From positions 189,821 through 253,820 of the forward strand of contig JAXRKP010000617.1 in assembly GCA_037039925.1 (NCBI GenBank): a stretch of DNA of 64,000 nt, given 5' to 3'. This document shows positions 1-11,309 of the stretch, in pieces. This DNA comes from Doris montereyensis (Eukaryota > Mollusca > Gastropoda > Nudibranchia > Dorididae). The first letter of the stretch is position 1. Each line of letters opens with the position of its first letter. A program made the translations under genes and the position numbers. The notes beneath the pieces are model-generated. The model saw only the letters and a list, made by a program, of their open reading frames with translations. It was not told where the DNA came from and did not search any database.

Positions 1-225
<225 letters not shown>

Positions 226-550
226 AACAATAAATTTAACAATTAGAAAAAGCTAAACTACTTTCAATAGATTCTCAAGCTCTTTTCGTTTCATGTTATT
301 TTATCACTTTGTACCCTGTGATGAGCTCTGTATAATAAACAACATAATGACTACCATGTGATTGATTACGCCATCACGCGCCTGCTTAGGAAAAACTGAA
401 ACCCAAATTGTAATACATGTAGTAGCACTTGCGTGGGGATGATCTTTGCTAGTTTAAAACGTATCCATCATATACGGTGATCTCAAGATGAATGAAAAGC
501 AGAAAGCAAGATAACAGATAGAACCAAAGATCGATCCAGAACTCTAAACA
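226..550. other. Unassigned AT-rich spacer
   Basis: AT-rich sequence between the GA tract and the satellite. I see no open frame of note, no repeat unit and no recognisable element. Confidence 0.6.
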
Positions 551-3500
551 AAGTTTAGGACAAAATTCACGAGCAAAAAAACTACAATTTGAAACTTTTC
601 ATTTCCCGGTCATATGTGACCATACGAGTTATACAAAAAAGAAGATTCTAAAATTATTTTTCCGGTTATCTATCAGCTTAGGACTAACGTTACTAGAAAA
701 TACAAAACTAAACATTTTAGTACATGATAATCTCTGAGTTTGTGAGAAACAGTAACAAAAAACAAACAATTTAATGGTTTAAAAAAAAAATAATGGTCAT
801 ATATGAGCTTAAGATTAACTTTAATACAAAAACCAAGATTCTAAATATTTTTATTTTACAGTCATCTATGAGTTTATGACAAATTTTACTAAAAAAAACC
901 CCAACAATTTGAACCTTTTCAATTCATGGTCATATATGAGCTTAAGATTGACTTTAACACAAAAATCAAGATTGTAAATCTTTTTACTTCACGGTCATCT
1001 ATGAGCGTAGGACTAACTTTACTAGATGGTAATCTCTGAGTTTAGAAGAAACTTTAGTAGAAAGCATCCAACAATTTCAAGCTTTTCATTTAATGGTCAT
1101 ATATATATTACCTTGTATCAAAAAGGTTCAGCGTTCTCGTTTTTGTAGTAAAGTTAGTACTACGGTCATTGATAACCGTAAAATAAAAAAGTTTTAAATC
1201 TTGGTTTTAGTTTCATATATATGACCATTAAATGAAATGGTTCAAAGTGTTGGGTCTTTTTACTACTAAATTTTATCCCAAACTCAAAGCTTACCATGAA
1301 CTTAAAACGTCTAAATTTCTGATTGTTCTAGTGATAAATTTAATCTTAAGCTCATATATGACAATGAAAGGAAAAGCTTTAAATTGTTTCTTTATTTTGC
1401 TAGTAAAGTTTGTCTTAAACTTAGAGATTACTAAAAAGGTAAAGAGTTCTGGTTTTTCTAGTAAAGTTAGTCCTATATTCATAGATGACCGTAACATAAA
1501 AAGGTTTAAGACCTTGGTTTTTGTATTAAAGTTAATCTTAAGCTGATATATGACAATTAAATGAAATGGTTCAAATTGGGTTTTTTTTTTGCTACTAAAA
1601 AAATTGTCCTGAGCTTAAAGATTACCATGTACTTAAAAGGTCTAAAGTTCTGATTTTTCTGGCAAAGTTAGTCCTAAGTACATGACTGTAAAATAAGAAT
1701 GTTTAGAATCTTCGTTTTTGTATTAAAGTTAATGTTACGCTGATAAATGACCATTAAATGAAAAGTATCAAATTGTTGGCTTTTTACTATCCAAGTTTGT
1801 CCTTAACTCAGATATTACCATGAACTAAAATGTCTTAGACTCCTGATTTTTTTAGTAAAGATTGTCCAAGCTCATACATAATCCTAAAATAAACAGGTCG
1901 AGAATCTAAGTTTTTGTATTAAAATTAATCTTAAGCTCATATAGGGCTAACTTTACGAGAAAACCGAGAACTCCAAACCTGTTTAGTACGGGGTAATGTC
2001 TGAATTTAGGACAAACTTTACGTACAAAAACAATCATTTGAAGCTTTTCATTTCCCAGTTGCATATGAGCTTAAGATAAACTTTAATATAAAATCCAATA
2101 TTCTAAACTTTCCTTGATTGTGGTTAAGACTAACTTTACTAGAAAAATCAGAACTCTTACTCTTTTAAGTACATGGTAATCTTTGAGTTAACGAGAAATT
2201 TTAGTAGTAAACATCCAGCAATATGAACCATTTCTTTTAATGGTCATATATGAGCTTAAGATTAACTTTAATATCTGTGCTAGAAAAACCGGAACTCTAA
2301 ATCTTTTAGCCTGAGTTTAGGATCACGTTTAGTAGCAAACAAGCCCAATAATTTGAAACTGTTCATTCTATGGTCATATATGAGCTTAAGATTAACTTTA
2401 ATACAAAAACCAAGATTCTAAGCCTTTTTATTGTATGCTCATCTATGAACGTACAAGTAATGTTACTAGAAAACCAGAACTCTAAACCTTTTAGTACATG
2501 GTAATGTTTGAGTTTAGGACAACCTTTTACTAGCAAAAATACGACCATTTGAAGCTTTTCATTTTCCGATCATATATAAGCTTAAGATTGACTTTAATAC
2601 AAAATCAAGATTCTAAACATTTTTTATTTTACAGTCAACTATGAGCTCAGAACTAACTTTAATAGAAAAACAGAACTCTAAACATTTTTATTACATGGTA
2701 ATATCTGATTCTCAATGTAGGACAGACTATACCAGCAAAAAACAACAATTTGAAGCTTTCCCTTTCCCGGTCATATATGAGCTGAAGATTAACTTAAGTA
2801 TAAAAACAAAGATGCGCAAATGTTTTTGTTTACAGTGATCTCTGAGCTTAGGGCTAACTTTACTGGATAAATCAGAACTCTAGACCTATTAAGTACATGG
2901 TAATCTTTGAGCTTATGAGACATTTTACTAGCAAACAACCAACATTTTGAACCATTTCATTTAATTGTCATATATGAGCTTAAGATTAACTTAAATACAA
3001 AATCCAAGAATCCCTTCCTCTTTATTTGGGGTCATCTATGAACTTAAGACCAACTTTACTAGAAAAACCAGAACTCTAGACCTTTTTTGATACATAATAA
3101 TATCTAAATTTAGGACAAACTCACGTAGCAAAAAACCAAGAAATTTGAACCATTTCTTTTAATGGTCATATATGAGCTGAAGATTAACTGTAATACAAAA
3201 CCCAAGATGTTCAACCTTTTTCTTTTCCGGTGATCTATGAGCTTTAGACAAACTTTACTAGAAAAATCAAACCTCTAAACGTTTTAAGTACATGATCATC
3301 TTTAAGTTGAGGAGAAATGTTAGTAGCAAAAAACCCAACAATTTGAACCATTTCTTTTAATGGTCCTATATGAGTTTAAGATTAACTTTAATACAAAAAC
3401 CAAGATTGTAGCCCGTTTTATTTTGCAGTCATCTATGAGCTTAAGACTAAGTTTACTAGAACAACCAGAACTCTAAACCCTTTTAGTACATGGTAATGTC

Positions 3501-4482
3501 TGAGTTTAAGAGAAATTTTAGTATTAAAAAAGAACAATTTGAACCTGTTCATTTCATGGTCCTATATGAGTTTAAGATCAACTATAACACAAAAACTTAG
3601 ATTCTAAGCCATCTTTGTTTTATGGTCATCTATGAGTTTAGAATTAACTTTACTTGAAAAACCAGAATTCTAAACTTTTTTTAGTGCCTAGTGATGTCTG
3701 AGTTTAGGACAAACTCTACGGACAAAAAAACCCGACGATTTGAAGCTTTTCATTTGCCGATCATATATGAGCTTAAGATTACTACAAAAACAAAGATTTA
3801 AAACCTTTTTGTTTACGGTCATCAAAGAGCTTACGACAAACTTTACTAGAAAAATCAAAACTCTAAACCTTTTAAATACAAAGTAATTTGAGTGTAGGAG
3901 AAATGTTAGTAGCAAAAAACAACAATTTGAACCATTTCTTTTAACGGTCATATATGAGCTTAAGATTAACTTTAATATAAAAACTAAGATTCTAACCCTG
4001 TTTATTTTACAGTCATCTATGAGCTAAGGAATAACTTTACTAGAAAAACCAGAACTCTGAACCTTGTTAGTACATATTAATGTCTGACTTTAGGACAAAC
4101 TGAACTTTTTTTTTTAAACTCAAGGTTCTAAACCTTGTTTGTTTAAATCTTTGAGCTTAGGTCTAATTCGACTAGAAAAAAGAGAACTCTAAACCTTTCT
4201 AGTACATGGTAATCTATGAGTTTATGACAAACTTAACGAGCAAAAAAAGATTTGAAACTTTCTTTTTCCAGGTCATATCTGAGCATACGACAAATTTTGA
4301 TAGAAAAATCAGACCCCTAGACCTTTTAAGTACATGGTAATCTTTGGGTTTAGGAGACATTTTAGTAGGAAAAACCAACAATTTCATGCTTTTCATTTCA
4401 TGGTCATATGTGAGCTTACGATGAATTTTCATTGAAAGACCTAGATTTTAAACCTTTTATTTTACGGCCATCTATGAGCTTA
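551..4482. repeat. Satellite array: ~198-bp unit made of three ~66-bp monomers
   Basis: The motif TCATATATGA or a close variant recurs at 2771, 2968, 3166, 3364, 3560, 3761 and 3948, mostly 196-201 bases apart. Within each 198-bp unit three related monomers follow each other, about 64-68 bp long. Monomer A carries GGTCATATATGAGCTTAAGA, B carries GGTCATCTATGAGCTTAGGA and C carries GGTAATCTTTGAGTTTAGGA. In the unit starting at 3166 minus 198, A, B and C fall at 2968, 3032 and 3098. All three share a GAGYTTA core, an AACTTTA stretch, an A-rich middle and a TCTAAACCTTTT-like end. Some units are truncated (spacing near 130 bp around 2250-2370). Short open frames inside are by-products of the repeat. 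The array looks like satellite DNA with higher-order structure, not coding sequence. Confidence 0.92.
1110..1944 (-). repeat. Inverted block inside the satellite array
   Basis: Up to about 1108 the monomers read GAGCTTAAGATTAACTTTAA on the plus strand. From about 1111 to 1944 the same monomers appear as their reverse complement (TTAATCTTAAGCTCATATAT and CTAGTAAAGTTAGTCCTA). At about 1945 the original orientation resumes in mid-monomer (GGGCTAACTTTACGAGAAAA). Roughly four 198-bp units are involved. Confidence 0.88.
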
Positions 4483-5170
4483 AAAAAACAAGGGCCAGGA
4501 GCGAACATTTTTCCTCTTTGTTCCTTTCAATTTAACTTATGTATAAGGGCATGGTGTACTGTTGAAATATGTCGTTGTTTTTTTTTCCTAACGCTTTCGG
4601 TTGCCATGGAAACGGTGGCCATCTTGATGTTGCCCCTAAATTTCATCGTTCAATATCGATAAACTTTTTCATTTTTCAACAAATTTCATTCACGCTTGGC
4701 ACGCACCTTGTTTGATTTAGCAAAAATATACAAAAGTATTGTTTAAAAAATTCATTTTTTTCCAAACTATAATACATATTATTAAAAACATATGATGATT
4801 CCTATGTTTCTACCCACTCATCATTCATACCAATTTTCGTGAAGATACGTCGAGAAATAAAAAAGTAGATAAGAAATAAGGAAAAAAACGACATTTTAAG
4901 AAATTCGTATTTTCTCTTATTTTCTGCTATTTGAACATATTTTTCTCCTATAACCCTAAGAAAAGAGTAGGATAATACGTTCAAACATCATAAAACCTTT
5001 AGAGGCTCTCAACTACTTCTTATTGACACTGTTTCAAGGGCACCAGCACCTTCTTACTCATTTTGAGATGGTGCCTTTTGATAATAGGTGCGCGCAATAT
5101 GTTCCGTATTTTCCGGCGATCTAAGGCAAAATCCGTAATAGATCCTCAAATAAGTTTGTTTTGATAACGT
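4483..5170 (+). repeat. Dispersed repeat, copy A (related to 45.3 and 51.7 kb)
   Basis: From about 4600 to 5140 this AT-rich stretch parallels the right-arm segment 51700-52260. Shared landmarks in the same order are GGTTGCCATGG, then a long AT-rich body, then GAGGCTCTCAA.TACTTCTT, TTTCAA.., a TGGCACTTTT-like block, GGTGCGC and a CCGTA.TTTCC..CGATCTTA-like end. No coding potential is visible. It is probably a non-autonomous mobile element or the untranslated part of one. The edges are only roughly placed. The first ~115 bases (4483-4600) are unassigned. Confidence 0.6.
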
Positions 5171-5234
5171 TTTATTTGACGATCAAATGAGTACCAAATA
5201 ATATTTCTGGATTTTATCGTATAATAGATGTGTT

Positions 5235-5605
5235 GAATTCCCATTCAAACACGGCCAAGCCCTGGTCTGGGACGCCACTTGCAGCGACTCCTTTTCTCCA
5301 CCGTCTTTAGCCGCATCGGCGTCCGACACGGGCACTGTGAGCCGCGCCGCAGAGGCCAGGAAAACAGCTAAATACGCCGGCTTGAGCGACCGATACCACT
5401 TCGTACCGTACCGGTCGCAGTCGAAACGTCCGGTATCGTCGGTCCAGCAGGCGCGGCATCGATCTCTGAGATCGGTCGCCGTATCTCGTCCACGACAGGC
5501 GATCCGAGAGAAACGGCTTGGCTGTTCGAAAGAATCTCCTTGGCCATCGTTCGCGGCAATATTTGTTCCCTTGTTTCTGCCTCTCGGCCGCCAAAACAGG
5601 CGTGA
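5235..5605 (+). pseudogene. Retroelement C-terminal fragment, frameshifted
   Basis: A GC-rich island in AT-rich surroundings reads as protein in one frame through ALVWDATCSDSFSP, AAEARKTAKYAGLSDRYHFV and then P. The frame is then lost at a 5-base duplication (TACCG repeated near 5405-5414). After the shift it continues as VAVETSGIVGPAGAA, SEIGRRIS, TTGDPRETAWLFERISLAI and RGNICSLVSA, ending at TGA 5603-5605. From memory, this block (W-D-x-T, AAEARK-x-x-KY, ET-x-G, GRRI, TGDPRET, LFERISLAI, RGN) recurs at the C-terminus of retroelement polyproteins in corals and molluscs. It has no start and no upstream RT domain here, so it is a dead fragment. The family assignment is recollection; the frame and duplication are seen directly. 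Confidence 0.65.
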
Positions 5606-5929
5606 CCCCATTTCCCCCCCCTCCCCCACTGTTATTCATGTCTCTTTGCCCATTTATATCTTTTATCTATTACATGTACTTCGTTTAAAAAAATAAATTC
5701 ACAACTATTTAGATAGTTCACATTGCCACAAACAAAAAGATCAATTATAGCTGTGTTGAAAGATAGGCCTGTATCGTTTCTAAAAAATCGTGTAAATTCA
5801 AAGAATCGATACTGAGTTTCTTTTATGATATCATTGTCAAGGGAATGACCTGCTCTATCCACTAGCCACATTTTCGAGTGGCGCAAAATTGGCATTCCAA
5901 GAAACCCTCCCCCTCTCAACCCCCAAATA
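5606..5929. other. Unassigned spacer
   Basis: No element was recognised. A weak minus-strand frame covers part of it, but it has no family features and no codon signal I can support. Confidence 0.5.
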
Positions 5930-6570
5930 GAGAGAGAGAGAGAGCTCCTCCCGCTTGGGAGAGAGAGAGAGAGATTTGTTTAATTAGAGCCTCAGCAGCT
6001 TGAGATGCTTAGGGAGGGAGGGAACAAGGGGACAGGAGGGAGGGAGGGAGACATAGAGAGAGAGTTATAGAGGAAGGTCGGGAGGGAAGCAAGCAGGAGG
6101 GAGACCGAGAGAGGGGGAGGGAGGGAGGGAGGGATGGAGGGAGGGATAGAGATTGACCCAAAGACACCGTTATCGATATTGTGCCCCACCCGATTGAGCA
6201 GTGTAGAGCCATACCACCCGCCCGTCTTAGCAGAGAGAGAGAGGCCAGAGAGGAGTTGGAGAGACGAGACCTCCAGAAAGGTGCTTCAACTCAACCTCCA
6301 GGATTCCCTTTTCCTGCCTAAACGCTCAAAGGAGGGACTCATTTTCCTCTCCGGTCCTCCCTGTTCCCTGTCTGACTAGAGATATTCCCTTGATCGGCGA
6401 AAAAATGAGAAAGACACGAATGTGGCACGTTTTTGACTCCGCTCGCTCTCCGTTCGTGAACATTCGATGTTGTCCTTGACACCGTATTGAGAGTGTGCTA
6501 GAGAGAGAGCCTCGTGTTGTTGGTAAATCTTTAGTTCAGAGCAACAATAATTATTTGTTATTGTTTTTGG

Positions 6571-6868
6571 ATGAAAAGAAGACGCCGTGCAAAAACGGTA
6601 CTGGGCACATAGTGGACACAGCATATTTCTACCAAGAGGTGATTTTGGAGAATACCATCATCTATGGAAGAAGTTTTAAGGGATGAGGAAAAGTGTGTTT
6701 CCTATATTCGAATGCGGCCTGAAACTTTTCAAACTTTTCTTCATCTCATCGGACCTCACATTGAGAAAAGAACAACAATTTTTCGAAAGCCGTTATCTTC
6801 AAGAAAGAGAGACTTGTTGTTACTACTCTACGGTAAGTTATACATTGATGAAAATATGAAGGGTTTAT
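6571..6868 (+). pseudogene. Harbinger/PIF-like transposase N-terminal remnant
   Basis: The frame from ATG 6571 begins MKRRRRAKT, hits an in-frame TAG at 6610-6612, and continues in the same frame from 6664. It then shows RDEEKCVSYIRMRPETFQTF, HLIGPHIEKRTTIFRKPLSS and a short tail ending in TGA near 6870. The arginine-rich start followed by an (F/Y)-x-R-M-x-P-E-T-F block and GPHI-x-K-x-x-T-x-FRKP is the pattern I know from the N-terminus of Harbinger/PIF transposases. These cut and paste elements through a DDE nuclease domain further downstream. That catalytic part is missing: the frame runs into GAGAGA repeats at 6868. The residual homology is seen directly; the family name is from memory. 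A more decayed copy lies at 9024-9250. Confidence 0.65.
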
Positions 6869-7077
6869 GAGAGAGAGAGAGAAAGCAGATAAACGGCAAA
6901 ATCAAGAAAATTGAGTTTGATGCCTTTTTCCCTATACAGAAACATGGCAAAAGTGATTTTTATGTTTTAAGAGAGAGAAGAGAGAGAGAAAAAAGTGGGA
7001 GAATGCTGAGAGAGTTTTTTCTTCTTTTGTTTAAGAGAGAGAAACTTTGGGTATATCTGTTTTTACATTAAACCCTT

Positions 7078-7265
7078 CATGCGGCTTTGTGGTCTTGTGG
7101 TAGACAGTTCGATTTGTAACCGGAAGGTTACAGGTTCGAATTCCGTCGGGGGTGGTGCTAGCGCCTAATAGGCTGCATGTCTCGTCCTACGTGTTTAGTG
7201 TTGCTGTTGGCCTGGGATCCCTTGTAAAGCGTTTTGTATAAAAGCTCACGGTTTTTCACATAGAA
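7078..7265 (+). repeat. tRNA-derived SINE head (Thr-UGU-like), copy 1
   Basis: GTGGTCTTGTGGTAGACAG resembles a tRNA D-arm with an A-box. It is followed by a TTTGTAA loop between complementary sides, and by GGTTACAGGTTCGAATTCC, a B-box. In the cleaner second copy the arm is TCCGA-TTTGTAA-TCGGA, which would place anticodon TGT. The T-stem does not pair well and there is no acceptor stem, so this is a SINE head and not a tRNA gene. The body continues with GTTGGCCTGGGAT and AAAGCTCACGGTTTTTCACA. Confidence 0.65.
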
Positions 7266-7615
7266 TGTGGATAAACAATCCGATAGACAGAAAGAGAAAC
7301 TGTAGATAGAGTAGAAAGAGAGCAGACACACGTTCAGGCAGACAGAGAGACAGATGGTGATAATGATGTACAGCACTTATATTGCACATATACCCCACAT
7401 GGACCCGGCGTTATGCACATTTTAACGTGCGCATGTATGTAAAATGATGCCTTAACACAAGACTTTAATGAACACAGACCTCCGAATTTTACGCCCGTCC
7501 CCGATAAGGCGGAAAAATTTGAGTTATATTTCTTTCCCAAGGAGACGTAACGCCAGAGAGACTGGTAATTTTAGAGTTTAGAGAGAGGAGAGAGAGAGAT
7601 AAGATTTTACACGTC

Positions 7616-7620
<5 letters not shown>

Positions 7621-7671
<51 letters not shown>
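7621..7671. repeat. (GA)n microsatellite
   Basis: About 51 bases of uninterrupted GA dinucleotide, next to shorter GA runs at 7580-7600. Confidence 0.97.
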
Positions 7672-7673
<2 letters not shown>

Positions 7674-8435
7674 CACCGACATGATTATATATGTTGCAGA
7701 AAGTTTGTTTAGTTGAGTAATGAACACTTTTTGGTAAGAAATGAACATTTTAATTCGAGTTGCTGTATTTGAGCGTTTTAAAAATGTCTGTGTCTGAGCG
7801 CCGAGGCTGTTTTGACTCTGGCTCCAGTAACCGGTAGGCTATTGGAATCGGGAGGCGTTCTGTCCAGAACAGCAGCGGCGTACTTTTTTTTTTGCAGTGC
7901 CAGGGCAAGAGGACTCTTTGAATTATATAATAAAATTAGTTCTTATAGCTTGCTCTTACACATCTCACATTCCACTGCAGCATGATATCCATTTTAAATT
8001 TAATTTATATTTGTACTTTTAGGCTGAAGGTCGCAAGGATCAGTCCACCATGCTATTTGGAAACCGACGGCTTCGTTTATAGTTTGGGAAATGGGGGTGA
8101 GCGGGAGGTGGTGGAATTTTAAGGAAGGGAAGGGCTGGAGTTCGTTGAGTAGATAAAAGGGGGTGGGATTGGTGACGATTGTGGGGTCTGGGAGGAAGGG
8201 AGGGGGTCTGGGGTAGAGGAGGACAGGGGGTGATGATGTGGCTCATCACGCCACTAGATCTCAGTGTTCGAGCTATCTTGAAGACACTGAGTGGCGCTAC
8301 ATTTTCAAGCTTCATCCCTTCGATTTGGACACCAGAAAACGTGGCCAACCTCAAGGATGTACATATGCTCCAAATGCTCTCAACCTCGTCGCACATAAGC
8401 TTTCCGTTTGCCGTGGGCGGGAGGCGCACCTGCTC
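7672..8435. other. Unassigned spacer between the two duplicated segments
   Basis: No gene was recognised. Bases 8080-8235 are G-rich, purine-heavy sequence that is depleted in C. The 8-base inverted repeat CTCAGTGT ... ACACTGAG spans about 8261-8292. Overlapping short frames at 8180-8490 on both strands show no family features. Confidence 0.5.
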
Positions 8436-9023
8436 CTCCCGCTTGGGACTTGCTAGGGGGGGTTGCGGTAAAAGGTTTTGTTTAGAATCCATTTAAATAA
8501 TTTTGTTTAATTACTGCCTCAGCAGCTTCCCATGCTTACTGTGCGTCCAACAAGGGACAGGCTCCGCCTGTCAGGACATACTTGAGGTTATACTCTTTGT
8601 CGAGAGGAAGCAAGCACCCTCACCGCCATAGGGGTAAAGTTGCCAGCCCCCTCCCCCCGACCAAGATTGGACCCAAAGACACCGTTATCGATATTGTGCC
8701 CCACCCGTTGAGCAGTGTGAGGCCATACCACCCGCCCGTCTTAGCCTCCAGAGATTTGGTTAGACACCCAGAAAGGGTGCTTCAACTCAACCTCCAGGAT
8801 TCCCTTTTCCGCCTAAACGCTCAAACTCAGTGCACTCATTTTCCTCTCCGGTCCCTGTTGCTCCCTGTCTGACTTTTCCTATTCCCTGATCGGCGAAAAG
8901 GGGGAAAGACACGAATGTGGCACGTTTTTGACTGCACCCTCTGTCATTTGTTGTGGTGACACCGTATTGGTCTGCTACCCTCTGTCATTTGTGCAATCTT
9001 TTATCAATGTATTTATTGTTTTG

Positions 9024-9250
9024 ATGAAAAGAAGACGCCTGGCAAAAACCATTTGGGTAAGTTAGTGGACAAAGCATTTTTCTACCAAGAGGTGATTTTG
9101 GAGAAACTATGGAAGAAATTTTTTTGTTTCCTATATCGAATGTAGTTTCTTTTCAAAGTTTTTCTTCATCTCATCGGACCACATTGAAATGAAATTTTTC
9201 GAAAGCCGTTATCTTCAAGAAAGATGACTTTTACTGGCATATCGTTATCA
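9024..9250 (+). pseudogene. Decayed Harbinger-like transposase remnant, copy 2
   Basis: The DNA blocks GATGAAAAGAAGACGCC, TCTACCAAGAGGTGATTTTG, TTTTCTTCATCTCATCGGAC and CGAAAGCCGTTATCTTCAAG match the transposase remnant at 6571-6868. Deletions destroy the reading frame, so no usable protein remains. Confidence 0.6.
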
Positions 9251-9454
9251 GATTGATCAAGATTGAATTTGAAGGGTTTTTCCTAGCAGAAACATGGTCT
9301 TGAGTGGGGAGTGATGCCTTTTTCCTCTGCCTGTGAGTCGATGTTTGTACTATGAACTACAAAAAAAAGTGGGGGAATGCTGATGTAACTTTTTTCCTGT
9401 CTTTGTTTAATGTTTAACTTTGGGTATATCTGTTTTTACATTAAACCCTTCATG

Positions 9455-9620
9455 CAGCTTGTGGTCTTGTGGTAGACAGTGTCCGATTTGTAATCGGAAG
9501 GTTACAGGTTCGAATAAATCGGGGGTGGTGCTAGCCATATCATCTGCGTGTTTAGTGTTGCTGTTGGCCTGGGATGCTTGTAAAGCCACTTAAAAGCTCA
9601 CGGTTTTTCACATAGAATTG
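9455..9620 (+). repeat. tRNA-derived SINE head (Thr-UGU-like), copy 2
   Basis: GTGGTCTTGTGGTAGACAG is followed by the arm TCCGA-TTTGTAA-TCGGA and by GGTTACAGGTTCGAAT. The anticodon arm pairs perfectly (5 bp, 7-base loop with TGT at the anticodon position). The 3' side of the T-arm (AAATC) does not pair and the acceptor stem is absent. It is a SINE head sharing its downstream body with the copy at 7078. Confidence 0.65.
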
Positions 9621-9780
9621 GATAAACCGTGGTAGAGAGAAAGAGAGCAGACACGTCAGAGAGACAGATGGTGATGGGAGCACTTATATTGCACATATAC
9701 CCCACATGGACCCGGCGTTATGCACATTTAAAGTAGTCCACAAGACACTTTAATGAACAAGACCAATTCTTTCTTGGCAT

Positions 9781-10489
9781 TTGATGATCGTCGAGACGCT
9801 TAGGAAAAATAGCAGACAGACAGATAGAAAGACAGGACGTAAGAGAGAAAGATGGATAGATGGAGAGAGACAAGGTGTAAGAGAGATAAGACAAAACGGA
9901 TAGATGGATTGGACACAAGGTGAGAAGATGATTTATTGATTAATGAGAGAGTCGTAGAGAGTATTGGATTGAGAGAGAGAGGCTGAGAGTGGAGAGAGAC
10001 CTCTGTCATTTGGGAAGGGTCTGGATACCCTGGATTTGGGAACGTGCTGGTCTGCATACCCTCTGTCATTTGAGAGATCAGATGTATTTCAGCGGGATCT
10101 GGGAGGAGGGAAGGATGGAGGCAAAACATTTCATCCTCATCTGTAGAGATAGTTTTTTACCGATTGATGAAAGGAGATTCTTCATCCATATGATTTATGG
10201 ATAGATCTTGGAGACAGAGAGCAACACTAGGTCTTGGAGTGGGAGTGGTGCGTCCCGTGAGTCGATGCCTGTGACTGGGGACGGTGTGATCGATCCTGTG
10301 AGCTTTCACCCACTATTGCAAATTCAATTTTACCAGCCTTTTAGGCACTTTGATGTTGTGGTCCCTTATATGAGGCAACAAAAAGGCATAAAATCATATA
10401 GGAACTTCGCTTGCCTGTGAGCTTTCCGACACTATTGCAAAGAGAGCTCGGACTTTTGAAAGCAGTCTTTGAGAGATCTTGGAGATCTG
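9781..10489. repeat. Mosaic of short repeated words between copy 2 and the large GA tract
   Basis: CCTCTGTCATTTG occurs near 10000 and 10062 here, and also near 8938 and 8980 in copy 2. A GTGAGCTTTC...ACTATTGCAAA block occurs twice (about 10299 and 10419). GTGAGTCGATG is shared with 9340. No gene was recognised. The stretch looks like shuffled scraps of the neighbouring duplicated segment. Confidence 0.6.
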
Positions 10490-11215
<726 letters not shown>

Positions 11216-11309
11216 GGAAACAATTAGGAGGGAGGCTTGGGAGGGATTGAGCCCTTTATGACAAAACCACAGATTGTAACATATAAATAACAACAGTGGA
11301 ACGGAAAAT

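Larger units (their letters stand above)
5930..7560 (+). repeat. Degenerate duplicated segment, copy 1 (GA/GGGA-rich)
   Basis: This segment parallels 8436-9780 in order and orientation. Shared blocks include CTCCTCCCGCTTGGGA, CCAAAGACACCGTTATCGAT, CATACCACCCGCCCGTCTTA, GCTTCAACTCAACCTCCAGG, AAAGACACGAATGTGGCACG, TCTACCAAGAGGTGATTTTG, TTACAGGTTCGAAT and CACATGGACCCGGCGTTATG. Where the other copy carries ordinary sequence, this copy often has GAGAGA or GGGAGGGAGG runs of different length. It therefore looks like the same segment with blocks replaced by purine repeats. It contains a Harbinger-like remnant and a tRNA-like SINE head, listed separately. Confidence 0.85.
8436..9780 (+). repeat. Degenerate duplicated segment, copy 2 (non-GA version)
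   Basis: Direct-orientation counterpart of 5930-7560, in the same block order but with ordinary sequence at most places where copy 1 has GA/GGGA runs. It is itself eroded: several blocks look internally deleted compared with copy 1, for example around the RMRPETF-coding region. It ends beyond the shared block CACATGGACCCGGCGTTATG. Confidence 0.85.

Noticed and set aside
1232..1546. 104-codon open frame at the start of the window, and similar frames to 4432
   Set aside because: All lie inside the AT-rich satellite; homologous units carry stops at the same places and no frame is maintained between units.
7078..7155. Possible functional tRNA-Thr gene
   Set aside because: No acceptor stem, T-stem does not pair, and a second copy is embedded in the same longer body. 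It fits a SINE head.
8040..8496. Overlapping 150- and 105-codon frames on opposite strands
   Set aside because: They overlap each other over biased G-rich sequence, show no family features, and have no splice or start context.
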